Assembly: GCA_037144355.1 (NCBI GenBank)
Contig: JBAWWY010000007.1
Span: forward strand, 1 to 64,000
Direction of reading: 5' to 3'
Length of the DNA stretch: 64,000 nt
Source of the DNA: JBAWWY01 sp037144355
GTDB taxonomy: Bacteria > Bacillota > Clostridia > Peptostreptococcales > Anaerovoracaceae
In this document: piece by piece, positions 17,681 to 25,214 of the stretch
Layout of the letters: each line of letters opens with the position of its first letter
Numbering within the stretch: position 1 is the first letter of the stretch
Notes under the pieces: generated by a model
Database searches by the model: none
What the model saw: the letters and a program-made list of their open reading frames with translations, nothing else
What the model was told of the DNA's origin: nothing
Position numbers and translations under genes: made by a program

Positions 17681-18700
17681 TTAATAGCCAAAGCTGCAAT
17701 CCGGATATGTGCAGTTTTCGCACGCAAGACACATTCCACCGTAGGCAAGTTTAGTGATATCTTCCCTTGTAATCTTTTCACCTGAAAGTATTCTTGGTAT
17801 AACCAAATCAAATACACTCGCTTTATGATACATGACACATCCAGGTAATCCAACTACAGGAATATCTCCGATTTCAGCAAGCATAAACATGGCGCCAGGC
17901 AATACTGGAGCACCATAGGTGATTACCTTTCCACCAGCGGCTCTGATTCCAGAAGGCGAGAGATCGTCTGGGTCTACTGACATCCCACCAGTTACAGCTA
18001 TCATATCCGCACCTTTGCCAAGCAAATCATGAACCGCTTTTACAATTTCCTCAATTGAATCAGGCACAAATATTTGCTGCATTATATGGCTTCCAAGTGC
18101 TTCAAATTTTGTTTTCAATATAGGCCCAAATTGATCCTTTATTCTTCCGTGATATATTTCACTGCCAGTTGTAATGACTCCAACCTGGAAACTTTTAAAA
18201 GGTTTGACCTCAATTATTGGATCATTACCACCGCACAACTCTTCAATCTGTCTTAAAAAATGGTCTTCAATAACTAATGGTACAATTCGTGCTCCAGCGA
18301 CTTGTTTCCCCTTTTGCACAAACCTATTTCCCTTAATTGTTGACAAAACAATCTGATCTATTGCATTGACTTCGAATAATCTTTCTACATTGATTTTAAG
18401 CAATCCTTCTATGGCCGCTGTTATTACTACCTTGCCCTCGTTTGGTTCAGTAAATTCAACACCACTTCCTGATGCAGCCATTGCAATTTGCATGGCAGCT
18501 TCATTTTCATGAGTATAACCATTCTGCAAATCCCAAACATAAATATTTTCTTTCCCAATATCAAGCAGCTTGGCAATATCCTCGCTCTTAATAATATGTC
18601 CTTTTTTAAAAAGTCTTCCCTTGAATTCTCCAGGAACAATTTTCGTTATATCGTGGCAGAGGGTCATTCCAACTGCATCTCTAACATTTACACATTCCAA
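17681..18700 (-). CDS. Molybdopterin-binding protein with C-terminal cysteine motif
   Basis: A protein of about 339 residues. The C-terminal two thirds contain a MoaB/MogA/MoeA-type molybdopterin-binding fold (VGVITTGSEIYHGRI, AVTGGMSVDPDDLSPSGIR, VVGLPGCVMYHKAS). It ends in CLACENCTYPDCSFG, three or four cysteines that could bind a cluster or metal. The N-terminal VRDAVGMTLCHDITKIVPG is typical of the family next to molybdenum hydroxylases. I prefer the TTG at 18700, which follows GAAGGTGA at a good distance; an upstream TTG at 18721 has no visible ribosome site. It probably inserts or handles cofactor for Mop directly downstream. Confidence 0.88.
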   Translation of the reverse strand: MECVNVRDAVGMTLCHDITKIVPGEFKGRLFKKGHIIKSEDIAKLLDIGKENIYVWDLQNGYTHENEAAMQIAMAASGSGVEFTEPNEGKVVITAAIEGLLKINVERLFEVNAIDQIVLSTIKGNRFVQKGKQVAGARIVPLVIEDHFLRQIEELCGGNDPIIEVKPFKSFQVGVITTGSEIYHGRIKDQFGPILKTKFEALGSHIMQQIFVPDSIEEIVKAVHDLLGKGADMIAVTGGMSVDPDDLSPSGIRAAGGKVITYGAPVLPGAMFMLAEIGDIPVVGLPGCVMYHKASVFDLVIPRILSGEKITREDITKLAYGGMCLACENCTYPDCSFGY

Positions 18701-18756
18701 TTTTTCACCTTCATCATTCAATATATAATCAATTAATTTGCATATTATTACTATTT

Positions 18757-19533
18757 TTAAGATGTTTTATTCATGTTTTCATTGTTATTTTTCGCAATGA
18801 GTGCGGCGCCAATTGCTCCAGCGAATTCTGAGTGACGATGTATTTCAAGCTCCATTCCCATTTGCATTTCCAATGCGGTTTTTAGAGCATTGCAATTTGC
18901 CCCGCCACCTACCAGCACTCCTTTTCCTTCTTTGAATTTTATTGCCATGGAATAAATCCTTTTGGCAATTGACTGATAGATTCCTCCAATTATGTTATCA
19001 ATATTCTCTCCGGAAGCGATTAAACCAATAATCTCACTTTCAGCAAAGACCGTACACATACTGCTTATTTGTGATGGTTGCTTGAAATTTGCCTGTTCAG
19101 CAAATACCTTCATATCCATTCCAAGCCTCTCTGCCATTACTTGCAAAAACTTTCCAGTTCCAGCGGCACATTTGTCATTCATGATAAAATCAAGAACTTT
19201 ACCTGAATGATTGACTTTTATCACCTTGCAGTCTTGACCGCCAACATCGATAATAAAATCAATATCATGGAATAAATATGCGCTTCCCTTTGCATGGCAC
19301 GTAATCTCAGTAATCTGCTCATTGGAAGGATAAAGGCCTCTTCCGTACCCAGTTGTTACAGAATAAGAGACATCTCCTTTTGTCTTTTGACATTGTTCCA
19401 ACAATTCTGCGACCATATGCTCGGCCCCAACTCTGGGGTTCCAACCGGTCTCTGTTTTTTCGAAATATATTTCACCTTGATCAATCGCAACTGCTTTGAT
19501 AAAAGTTGAACCTACATCAATTCCTAAATACAA
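18757..19533 (-). CDS. Acyl-CoA dehydratase activase (HgdC/BadF ATPase family)
   Basis: A 258-residue ATPase of the ASKHA fold: GIDVGSTFIKAVAI (phosphate 1), IDVGGQDCKVI (phosphate 2), and VLVGGGANCNALK (adenosine motif). The cysteines in NDKCAAGTGKFLQ and SSMCTVFAESEI bind the shared [4Fe-4S] cluster of the homodimer. Such proteins drive an electron into dehydratase-type partners with ATP. The only partner-like protein in the window is the double-cubane reductase at 22642-23790, in another transcript. The start codon is TTG, behind AGAAGGA. Confidence 0.9.
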   Translation of the reverse strand: MYLGIDVGSTFIKAVAIDQGEIYFEKTETGWNPRVGAEHMVAELLEQCQKTKGDVSYSVTTGYGRGLYPSNEQITEITCHAKGSAYLFHDIDFIIDVGGQDCKVIKVNHSGKVLDFIMNDKCAAGTGKFLQVMAERLGMDMKVFAEQANFKQPSQISSMCTVFAESEIIGLIASGENIDNIIGGIYQSIAKRIYSMAIKFKEGKGVLVGGGANCNALKTALEMQMGMELEIHRHSEFAGAIGAALIAKNNNENMNKTS

Positions 19534-19553
19534 AACATCCTTCTTTCATGTCC

Positions 19554-19597
19554 ATAGTCTATCTGTCAGATCCCAGTCCCACAATAAAATAGACTAT
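19554..19597 (-). other. Hairpin in the activase leader; otherwise no feature in 19534-19896
   Basis: ATAGTCTAT (19554-19562) and ATAGACTAT (19589-19597) are perfect 9-bp arms around a 26-base loop, about 20 bases before the activase start, so a leader-RNA fold near the ribosome site is possible. Further upstream, TGACAA and TTGTCA form a looser inverted repeat near 19677-19703. I see no gene or recognised riboswitch in this 363-base gap. Confidence 0.35.
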
Positions 19598-19896
19598 TCT
19601 TATAAAAAGACCAGCCTTCATGACTAACAATTAATTACTCAAAATACTAATCATCCAATTTGACAATTAGTTATTGTAATTTTGTCAGTAGGCCTTCTCC
19701 TTTTCACAATGGAGTAGAATCTATTATTTAATTTATTGGTTTTAGGCTAACATATTCGCAATTTTTTGTCAATGATTAAAGTAACATTATAAGTGTGTCC
19801 GCCTATGCGTGAATTGCCTTTTTCCAACGTTAATTCCAAATTAGCATTAAATATTGTGCCAGGTTTGAAACTAATATTATAAAATGCTTCAGACAA

Positions 19897-20454
19897 TTAT
19901 TGTGCCATTTTCTTGCCTAGTTCAAATGCCTTGCTTAATGTTTCATCATTAGTCGCAATTTCCCCAGATTCTCCTGCTGTAGCATGAACAATTCCAGCAA
20001 TTTCTCCCCCACAATGGTTAAATATATCCTGAAATGTTCTAAAAGCATTGACTGCTCCGGAAGAAAATGCATCTTCATCTGCATAAGTCATAATTATGCC
20101 TGCTTGCTTATTTTCCAAAAATAGTTCGTTTTTCATGTAAACTGAAAACCATCGGTCAATAAACAGTTTCATTTGCCCCGACATATTGAACCAATATACT
20201 GGGCTCGCCAATATTATCCCATCCGCTTCTTCAATTGATTTATAAAATTTTTTCATGTCATCTTCTATTATGCAATCAATATTCTCATCGGAACAACTTT
20301 CGCATGCAATACAAGGTTTGATTGATTCATTTCTTAGAAGAATTTCAATTACCAATCCCCCTTTAGATAGAACTCCTTCTATTGCCTTGTCAGCAAGTAG
20401 GTCTGTGTTTCCGCCAGCTCTTGGACTTCCTTTTACTACAAGTATTCTTTTCAT
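19897..20454 (-). CDS. Flavodoxin-like NAD(P)H-dependent FMN reductase family protein
   Basis: A protein of about 185 residues of the flavodoxin fold. The FMN phosphate loop is VVKGSPRAGGNTDLLA near the N-terminus, with SPVYWFNMSGQMKLFIDRW in the middle. Cysteines in PCIACESCSDENIDC resemble those of iron-sulfur flavoproteins, although the spacing is irregular. It should transfer electrons in the cytosol. The ATG at 20454 has AAGGATGGG in front; a second ATG three codons upstream is too close to a ribosome site. It follows the NifX-like gene by about 40 bases. Confidence 0.83.
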   Translation of the reverse strand: MKRILVVKGSPRAGGNTDLLADKAIEGVLSKGGLVIEILLRNESIKPCIACESCSDENIDCIIEDDMKKFYKSIEEADGIILASPVYWFNMSGQMKLFIDRWFSVYMKNELFLENKQAGIIMTYADEDAFSSGAVNAFRTFQDIFNHCGGEIAGIVHATAGESGEIATNDETLSKAFELGKKMAQ

Positions 20455-20496
20455 TTTTCCCATCCTTTTAACAAGTTTCCTTGTTCAATATTATAT

Positions 20497-20889
20497 CTAG
20501 TGCTTATGCCCTTCACAACTTCCTTGATGGATATGGATATCATCTTCCTCATTTTCCGGATTTTTAAAATATCCCAAATTTTGCGAATTCATTCTATTGA
20601 TTGCTTCTTTTGCCGTGAGACCTCTTCCATCAAAGCGGGTAACCCCTTCATTAGCCAATATATTAAAGGCTTCATAGTTTAAGATTCCTGAGATAAGGGC
20701 TTCGCAGTTTTCTTCTATTACAACAACCGCCAAGGCTGTTTCCGGCATATCGAATGGATAACTTGATTTTGAACTCATTCTCAACGTATCATCATCGATC
20801 TCCATGATTAATAGGAATTTCGACATGGAAAATCTTTCATCAATAATTCCATCCACGTTGTCTATATTTGTTGAAATCGCTATTTTCAT
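20497..20889 (-). CDS. NifX/NifB-type molybdenum-iron cluster-binding family protein
   Basis: A 130-residue protein of the NifX/NafY-like fold, which binds metal clusters. The core is IAISTNIDNVDGIIDERFS ... VVVIEENCEALISG ... GVTRFDGRGLTAKEAI. The tail is rich in histidine and cysteine (HIHQGSCEGHKH) and could bind metal. No nitrogenase genes are visible, so it is probably one of the many orphan members in anaerobes that carry iron-sulfur or molybdenum clusters. AAGGGGGA precedes the ATG. It is the first gene of the minus-strand transcript and has a near-consensus promoter. Confidence 0.85.
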   Translation of the reverse strand: MKIAISTNIDNVDGIIDERFSMSKFLLIMEIDDDTLRMSSKSSYPFDMPETALAVVVIEENCEALISGILNYEAFNILANEGVTRFDGRGLTAKEAINRMNSQNLGYFKNPENEEDDIHIHQGSCEGHKH

Positions 20890-20961
20890 ATTTCCCCCTT
20901 AGTAAAATCTTCTTGTTTTGTAGTATGTAAATCTCACTTCATTATAGTAAATGTCCTATTG

Positions 20962-20991
20962 ATTATATTTTACCTGGTTTTCATTTGTCAA
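20962..20991 (-). promoter_or_regulatory. Sigma-A promoter of the NifX-like/flavodoxin genes
   Basis: On the minus strand a perfect TTGACA (20986-20991) and a perfect TATAAT (20962-20967) are 18 bases apart. It starts a leader of about 65 bases before the ATG at 20889. Confidence 0.82.
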
Positions 20992-21027
20992 ATACTAAAA
21001 CATTATTATAGAAGCAAAATTCATGTA

Positions 21028-21075
21028 AATGGTTTTTACAACCATTATGAAATCCTTATGGTTTGATGGTATAAT
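21028..21075 (+). promoter_or_regulatory. Extended -10 promoter and palindrome before the TylF-type gene
   Basis: TGGTATAAT (21067-21075) is an extended -10 box with no good -35. A perfect inverted repeat AATGGTT-N5-AACCATT lies at 21028-21046, where an activator or repressor could act. Confidence 0.55.
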
Positions 21076-21119
21076 ATGCAAAACAATTGTATTATTTTTT
21101 ACTAATAGGAGAGTGGGCT

Positions 21120-22079
21120 ATGATAAAGTTGATAATCTTTGGAACGGGTGTTGGTTTAAATAAATTATTGAAGGCAATTGCATATGAGCATATTAAGATA
21201 GTGGCTATCGTCGACAATGATCATAAGAAATGGGGAAATTCCATATGTTTGCTGCAAGTTCAATCCCCTGATGTGATTAAGAATCTTGAGTTTGATTTCA
21301 TCGTAATTGCAAGTCAATCTTATAACCAAATATTACAGCAGTTATTAATGATGGGTATCGATAGGAAAAATCTAATAAATTTCTTTTCTGCAAATTTATG
21401 GGATTTCACTGGAGTTCCAACTTTAAGTATATATGATACTAGTAAACTTTCTGAAGATAGGTTGATTATTAACACCATGGAGAAGCTAGGTCGGAAAAGA
21501 TTGTTAGATACCAGTGATGGCGATTATGTAAGGCGTTCGACTTTAGAATTGATGGCCAGCGAAATATACTCAAAGAATCTTTCTGGGAATGTGGCTGAAC
21601 TGGGTGTTTATCAAGGTGGTTTTGCAAGAATTTTGAATGAAGTATTTTCCGATCGCTTGCTTTACCTATTTGATACGTTTGAAGGTTTTGACCAAAAGGA
21701 TATTGAGGAGGAACTCCTCCATGATTATTCGAAATCAAGTACGAGGACTTTTTCGAACACAAGTGCCGATGCTGTACTGCAGTCTATGCCTCATCCTGAA
21801 AATTGCATAATTAAAAAAGGATACTTTCCCCATACAACTCAAGATATTGATGATGCTTTTTCTTTTGTGAGCATTGATGCGGATTTGTTCAATCCAACCT
21901 ATGAGGGTCTGAAATATTTCTATCCGCGTCTTGTCAAAGGTGGATATATATTAATTCATGACTATAATAATATAGACTATTTAGGTGTTAAGGATGCTGT
22001 GAAGCAGTTCTGTAATGAGTTTGGAATTCCTTATTTTCCACTCAGTGATATTTGTGGAAGTGTTTGCATATCAAAATAA
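21120..22079 (+). CDS. TylF/MycF-family SAM methyltransferase with N-terminal Rossmann domain
   Basis: A protein of about 319 residues. Residues 1-95 form a PglD-like nucleotide-binding segment (KLIIFGTGVGLNKLLKA, then AIVDND). Residues about 125-319 match TylF/MycF methyltransferases: GNVAELGVYQGGFARIL (SAM motif I), LYLFDTFEGFD, FVSIDADLFNPTYEGLKYF and GGYILIHDY. These methylate sugar hydroxyls in antibiotics or cell-surface glycans. The ATG at 21120 follows TAGGAG, so the in-frame TTG at 21087 is not needed. It stands alone on the plus strand inside a minus-strand region, with no visible glycan genes beside it. Confidence 0.88.
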   Translation: MIKLIIFGTGVGLNKLLKAIAYEHIKIVAIVDNDHKKWGNSICLLQVQSPDVIKNLEFDFIVIASQSYNQILQQLLMMGIDRKNLINFFSANLWDFTGVPTLSIYDTSKLSEDRLIINTMEKLGRKRLLDTSDGDYVRRSTLELMASEIYSKNLSGNVAELGVYQGGFARILNEVFSDRLLYLFDTFEGFDQKDIEEELLHDYSKSSTRTFSNTSADAVLQSMPHPENCIIKKGYFPHTTQDIDDAFSFVSIDADLFNPTYEGLKYFYPRLVKGGYILIHDYNNIDYLGVKDAVKQFCNEFGIPYFPLSDICGSVCISK

Positions 22080-22113
22080 TCGAATCCATAAAGCCTCATT
22101 CAATTACTATTAA

Positions 22114-22491
22114 CTAGATTTTTATTTTATTGGAGGTATTATTTAGTTTCGCGACTATATTATACATATTTGATACAGTACCAATTATCAATTTCTCAGT
22201 CAGTTTATAATAGTTTAAACATGTACCGCATGATAGTATTTCAACCCCTTCTGCCTCCAATGTTCTTAAGCTCTCCACAACAGTTGAGTCTTCAGTTGTA
22301 AGGAAAACACCTCTGTTTAGAAATATTAGAGTATCTGGCCTTGGATTGACTTCTGTAAGGCTGTATATAAAACTTTTCATGAGATTCTCACTAAGTTCTT
22401 TTTCTCCTTGTCCAAATTGGTCTGAAGTGATAACAATCACCATTTTATCATCCAAGCAAGGTTTTGATTTAATGTCCATTGATCCATTCAC
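22114..22491 (-). CDS. DsrE-domain protein, truncated YedF paralogue
   Basis: A 125-residue protein that corresponds to the C-terminal DsrE domain of YedF and lacks the TusA-like domain. It shares with the window's own yedF product FGQGEKELSENLMKS, EVNPRPDTLIFLNRGVF, ESLRTLEAEGVEIL, the CGTCLNYY cysteines and SNMYNIV. The GTG at 22491 has GAGGAGG in front. It probably arose by duplication from the gene at 11780-12358 and may relay sulfur or selenium for the desulfidase operon upstream. It follows the double-cubane gene after a terminator. Confidence 0.85.
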   Translation of the reverse strand: MNGSMDIKSKPCLDDKMVIVITSDQFGQGEKELSENLMKSFIYSLTEVNPRPDTLIFLNRGVFLTTEDSTVVESLRTLEAEGVEILSCGTCLNYYKLTEKLIIGTVSNMYNIVAKLNNTSNKIKI

Positions 22492-22562
22492 TAGCTTTCC
22501 TCCTCGTTTGCTCTTTTAGTTTTTTATATCCTCTAAATTATAATACTCCTCATTGAATTGTC

Positions 22563-22600
22563 AAATAAAAAGCCAACCCCGACGTTATTCGAGGTTGGCT
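22563..22600 (-). terminator. Terminator of the desulfidase/ECF/double-cubane operon
   Basis: AGCCAACC pairs with GGTTGGCT around a 14-base loop, followed on the minus strand by TTTTATTT. It lies between the double-cubane gene and the DsrE gene. Confidence 0.8.
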
Positions 22601-22641
22601 TATATACAATGCTTAATTCATATTCTTATTGTCTCTTTTTA

Positions 22642-23790
22642 CTATATCATCTCAATTAGAGCACTAACTCTAACTTTAAGCTGTTCCAAATCTGAAGATG
22701 AATAATCCGTTTCAATATGCAAATATGGAAGACCTAGCTTTTCTTTGACAAGTTTTTCTATTGCTACGGCTTCAATATTGTAAGTATGGCATGCCTGCCA
22801 AGTCAAATCAATGACTGCATCTACTTTGAATTCACGTGCAAGCATTTCCAGCTTTTCTTCCCTCATGTTATTTGGTGACATTATCGAGCAAGGTATTTGA
22901 ATATATCTTTGCGCAAGTGCTAAATAAGGATCCTCTACCGCAAGTTTTTCATCAACCAGCAAGTCCACAGTTTTATACCCTGTACAGTTTTCAAAGACAA
23001 CAATATTGCCGCCGCATTCTTCAACAATGGAAAATATTTTATCACTGCCTACTCCTGTGGGAACTCCAGTAAGTAAAATCCTTGGTGTGCTCATAGAGTC
23101 ATTGTATATTTGGCTCGCAATATTCTTTTCCAATTCAGAAATTAGGTTCTCAATCATATGAATCCGCTCAATCCTATTTAGATGGAATCCGCTTTGCCAT
23201 GAAACTTTTAGCATTTCCTTTCCGGAAATGACTGCAGGTTTGTTTTTATTCAAGTCAAAAAGTTTTTTGACAGTTCTTCTTTCTTTATTAAGTAGTTTTA
23301 TCGACCCGATTATTTCATCTTGAGAAACCACTTTCCCTGTAACTTCTTGAATATGTTCCTTAAGTCTTATTATTTCATCTTTCATTACCGCAAGGGCTTG
23401 TTCGCTTTGATTTGGAAGCATTTGCATAATATGAACATTTTTAAATCCAGACATAAGTTCATACATTTTTTTCTTCCCATCACAAGTTGTCTCTCCAACA
23501 ATCATATCTGAAAAAAAGAAGTAGGGGCATTTATCTGATACAGCAAAGCCATATGAGGATTTAATCAATGGGCATAGGTTCCTTGGCAGGTCCTTTTCCG
23601 CATCGATTATGGGTTCTTCCTTCGTGCCACATAAAGTAACAGCATAAGCTCCGGCAGCATCTGCAATTTCCTGTGGTGCATATGTGCAGTAAAAGCCAAA
23701 TGTTTTTTTGCCAGTGTCCTTTGATTCTTTTAAAATCATCATATTCTGGTCTCTTAGATTGTCAAATTGTTTTGTTGCTTCGATTGTCAT
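22642..23790 (-). CDS. Double-cubane-cluster anaerobic reductase (2-hydroxyacyl-CoA dehydratase family)
   Basis: A 382-residue protein of the HgdB/BcrB-like family. GFYCTYAPQEIADAAGA, NLCPLIKSSYGF, SDMIVGETTCDGKKKMYEL and WQACHTYN hold the conserved cysteines. The layout fits the double-cubane proteins known from Carboxydothermus, which carry an Fe8S9 cluster and reduce small molecules at very low potential with an ATP-driven activase. The activase at 18757-19533 is the obvious partner. It is the third gene of the sigma-54 operon; sulfur- or nitrogen-containing substrates are plausible but unproven. Confidence 0.88.
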   Translation of the reverse strand: MTIEATKQFDNLRDQNMMILKESKDTGKKTFGFYCTYAPQEIADAAGAYAVTLCGTKEEPIIDAEKDLPRNLCPLIKSSYGFAVSDKCPYFFFSDMIVGETTCDGKKKMYELMSGFKNVHIMQMLPNQSEQALAVMKDEIIRLKEHIQEVTGKVVSQDEIIGSIKLLNKERRTVKKLFDLNKNKPAVISGKEMLKVSWQSGFHLNRIERIHMIENLISELEKNIASQIYNDSMSTPRILLTGVPTGVGSDKIFSIVEECGGNIVVFENCTGYKTVDLLVDEKLAVEDPYLALAQRYIQIPCSIMSPNNMREEKLEMLAREFKVDAVIDLTWQACHTYNIEAVAIEKLVKEKLGLPYLHIETDYSSSDLEQLKVRVSALIEMI

Positions 23791-23802
23791 AGTTATTCCT
23801 TC

Positions 23803-24393
23803 CTATTCTTTCACTTTAATACTTTTACCATTATAAAATGGATTGTTGCCCTTTGAAAGCATGTCTTTTGGAAGCCTTGTGAATAAAAAAGCTACCAATA
23901 AGGCCGTGAATATCTTATCTATGAAATTACCTGTAATTCTTGGAATAAAGGCGGCAGTAAAGATATCCTGACCGCTTTTTACCAGCCATAAGAATATGAA
24001 GTCATTTCCTCCGCCAGTTATTCCTCCATAGATCCAAACAGCGATTGGTGATCCAATCAATGGCGCAACAACGGAAATAATCAATCCCGTAATAAGCGCG
24101 GTTACGTAATTAAACTTGAACTTCCTAGCAATAAAGCCTACTATAATTCCAATTGCAATATTAACCAAGGCAAATGGGATATCTTTAGGATTTGTGATAA
24201 CCCCTTGGATAACATTCGTAAGCAGCCCAATTAATGCTCCATACCAGGGTCCAAGAAGAACTGCCCCGAAGAAAGTGCCAACCGTGTCAAGAAAAATCAA
24301 CGGTATTTTAAATAGCTGAACGACAGTCCCAAGTATTAAATTGATAGCTATGCAAATTGCACTGAAAGTGATAAAAAAATTCTTTGATTGCAT
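23803..24393 (-). CDS. ECF transporter S component (CD3073 type)
   Basis: A 196-residue integral membrane protein with about five or six helices, glycine-rich loops and an N-terminal FFITFSAICIAINLILG. GTFFGAVLLGPWYGALIGLLTN is typical of ECF substrate-binding subunits. The family type usually sits beside a TudS-like desulfidase gene, as here (17 bases away). It would import a small compound in trace amounts using a shared ECF module encoded elsewhere. The ligand is not known; a sulfur-containing nucleobase or vitamin would fit the neighbours. Confidence 0.85.
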   Translation of the reverse strand: MQSKNFFITFSAICIAINLILGTVVQLFKIPLIFLDTVGTFFGAVLLGPWYGALIGLLTNVIQGVITNPKDIPFALVNIAIGIIVGFIARKFKFNYVTALITGLIISVVAPLIGSPIAVWIYGGITGGGNDFIFLWLVKSGQDIFTAAFIPRITGNFIDKIFTALLVAFLFTRLPKDMLSKGNNPFYNGKSIKVKE

Positions 24394-24410
24394 TTTGTTG
24401 CCTCCTTCTA

Positions 24411-24965
24411 TTAAATAAATATTTCATTTATTGCAAAAATTCCCAATTCAGGATTCTCTTCATCCAAAGCTATAAATTTCATTTTGATTTGATTTTCTAA
24501 AAGGCATTTTTCTATTTCCTCAATGAAAATACCTTTGCCTTCAACCATTTTTAAATCTTTTATTTTGCTTTCGATTTCATTCCCATTACCAATTTCTCCA
24601 CCCCAAACCCTTGAAGAGCATGTCTTGTGAACACCGCAACTTGGGCTACCGTCAATTCCTATTATCGCTCTAATGGTATAGCCATTATTATGATAATCTA
24701 CTATTTGATCCAGAAATGGCATGAATAATTCTTTGCAATGTTTTCTAAAGTATGGTGTGTCATATTGTTCCTTAACTTGTCCCCATCTTCTTATTCCAGC
24801 GAATGTTGTTTCTGGACAAGGTAGTTGGATTATTCCTAACTTCTTGTCAATCAGATATGAAATTATGCTTTCCTCCAAACCATCACCTTTGGATGAACCA
24901 TCAACTTTTGAATGTCGATTTAATAGGCAGTGGCATGTCAGTACAATATCTTTTTTTCTTTCCAT
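24411..24965 (-). CDS. TudS-related putative desulfidase (CD3072 type)
   Basis: A 184-residue cytosolic protein of the DUF523/TudS relation. Cysteines in LTCHCLLNRHSK, in LPCPETT and in GSPSCGVHKTC could bind an open [4Fe-4S] cluster, as in TudS, which removes sulfur from thiouracil. The ATG follows AAAGGGG. It is the first gene behind the sigma-54 promoter at 25025-25040 and shares a transcript with the ECF S component and the double-cubane reductase. Removal of sulfur from an imported thio-compound is the simplest reading. Confidence 0.83.
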   Translation of the reverse strand: MERKKDIVLTCHCLLNRHSKVDGSSKGDGLEESIISYLIDKKLGIIQLPCPETTFAGIRRWGQVKEQYDTPYFRKHCKELFMPFLDQIVDYHNNGYTIRAIIGIDGSPSCGVHKTCSSRVWGGEIGNGNEIESKIKDLKMVEGKGIFIEEIEKCLLENQIKMKFIALDEENPELGIFAINEIFI

Positions 24966-25024
24966 AACAACCCCTTTTTCCTTTTCTCATAGCAAACTAT
25001 GATATATATCACTTAATTATGATT

Positions 25025-25040
25025 TGCAAAATTTATGCCA
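25025..25040 (-). promoter_or_regulatory. Sigma-54 promoter of the desulfidase operon
   Basis: On the minus strand TGGCAT-AAATT-TTGCA matches the -24/-12 sigma-54 consensus (TGGCAC-N5-TTGCA) at all but one core base. Transcription should start near 25013, about 48 bases before the desulfidase ATG. Confidence 0.82.
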
Positions 25041-25102
25041 TTACTCTAGTTTGTTGCAAATCAATGCTTTTGCAATTTACTATTTCAAAATTGGCAAAAA
25101 AA

Positions 25103-25149
25103 TGTACCAATTTGAATCAGCCTGTAAGGTGATGAACCAAATTGATACA
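25103..25149. promoter_or_regulatory. Two enhancer-like palindromes (activator sites)
   Basis: Two 17-base elements at 25103-25119 and 25133-25149 both fit TG-N3-CAA-N-TTG-N3-CA and lie exactly 30 bases apart, about three helical turns. They sit about 90-136 bases upstream of the sigma-54 start, the usual place for activator binding. The regulator at 26621-28603 is the likely binder. A further pair, TTGCAAA and TTTGCAA, lies between them and the promoter (about 25054-25075). Confidence 0.72.
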
Positions 25150-25214
25150 ATACCGTATTTTTACTTCATATCTCATTAATTTTCGGTAATTTATGTATTA
25201 TTATGAAACAGTAT

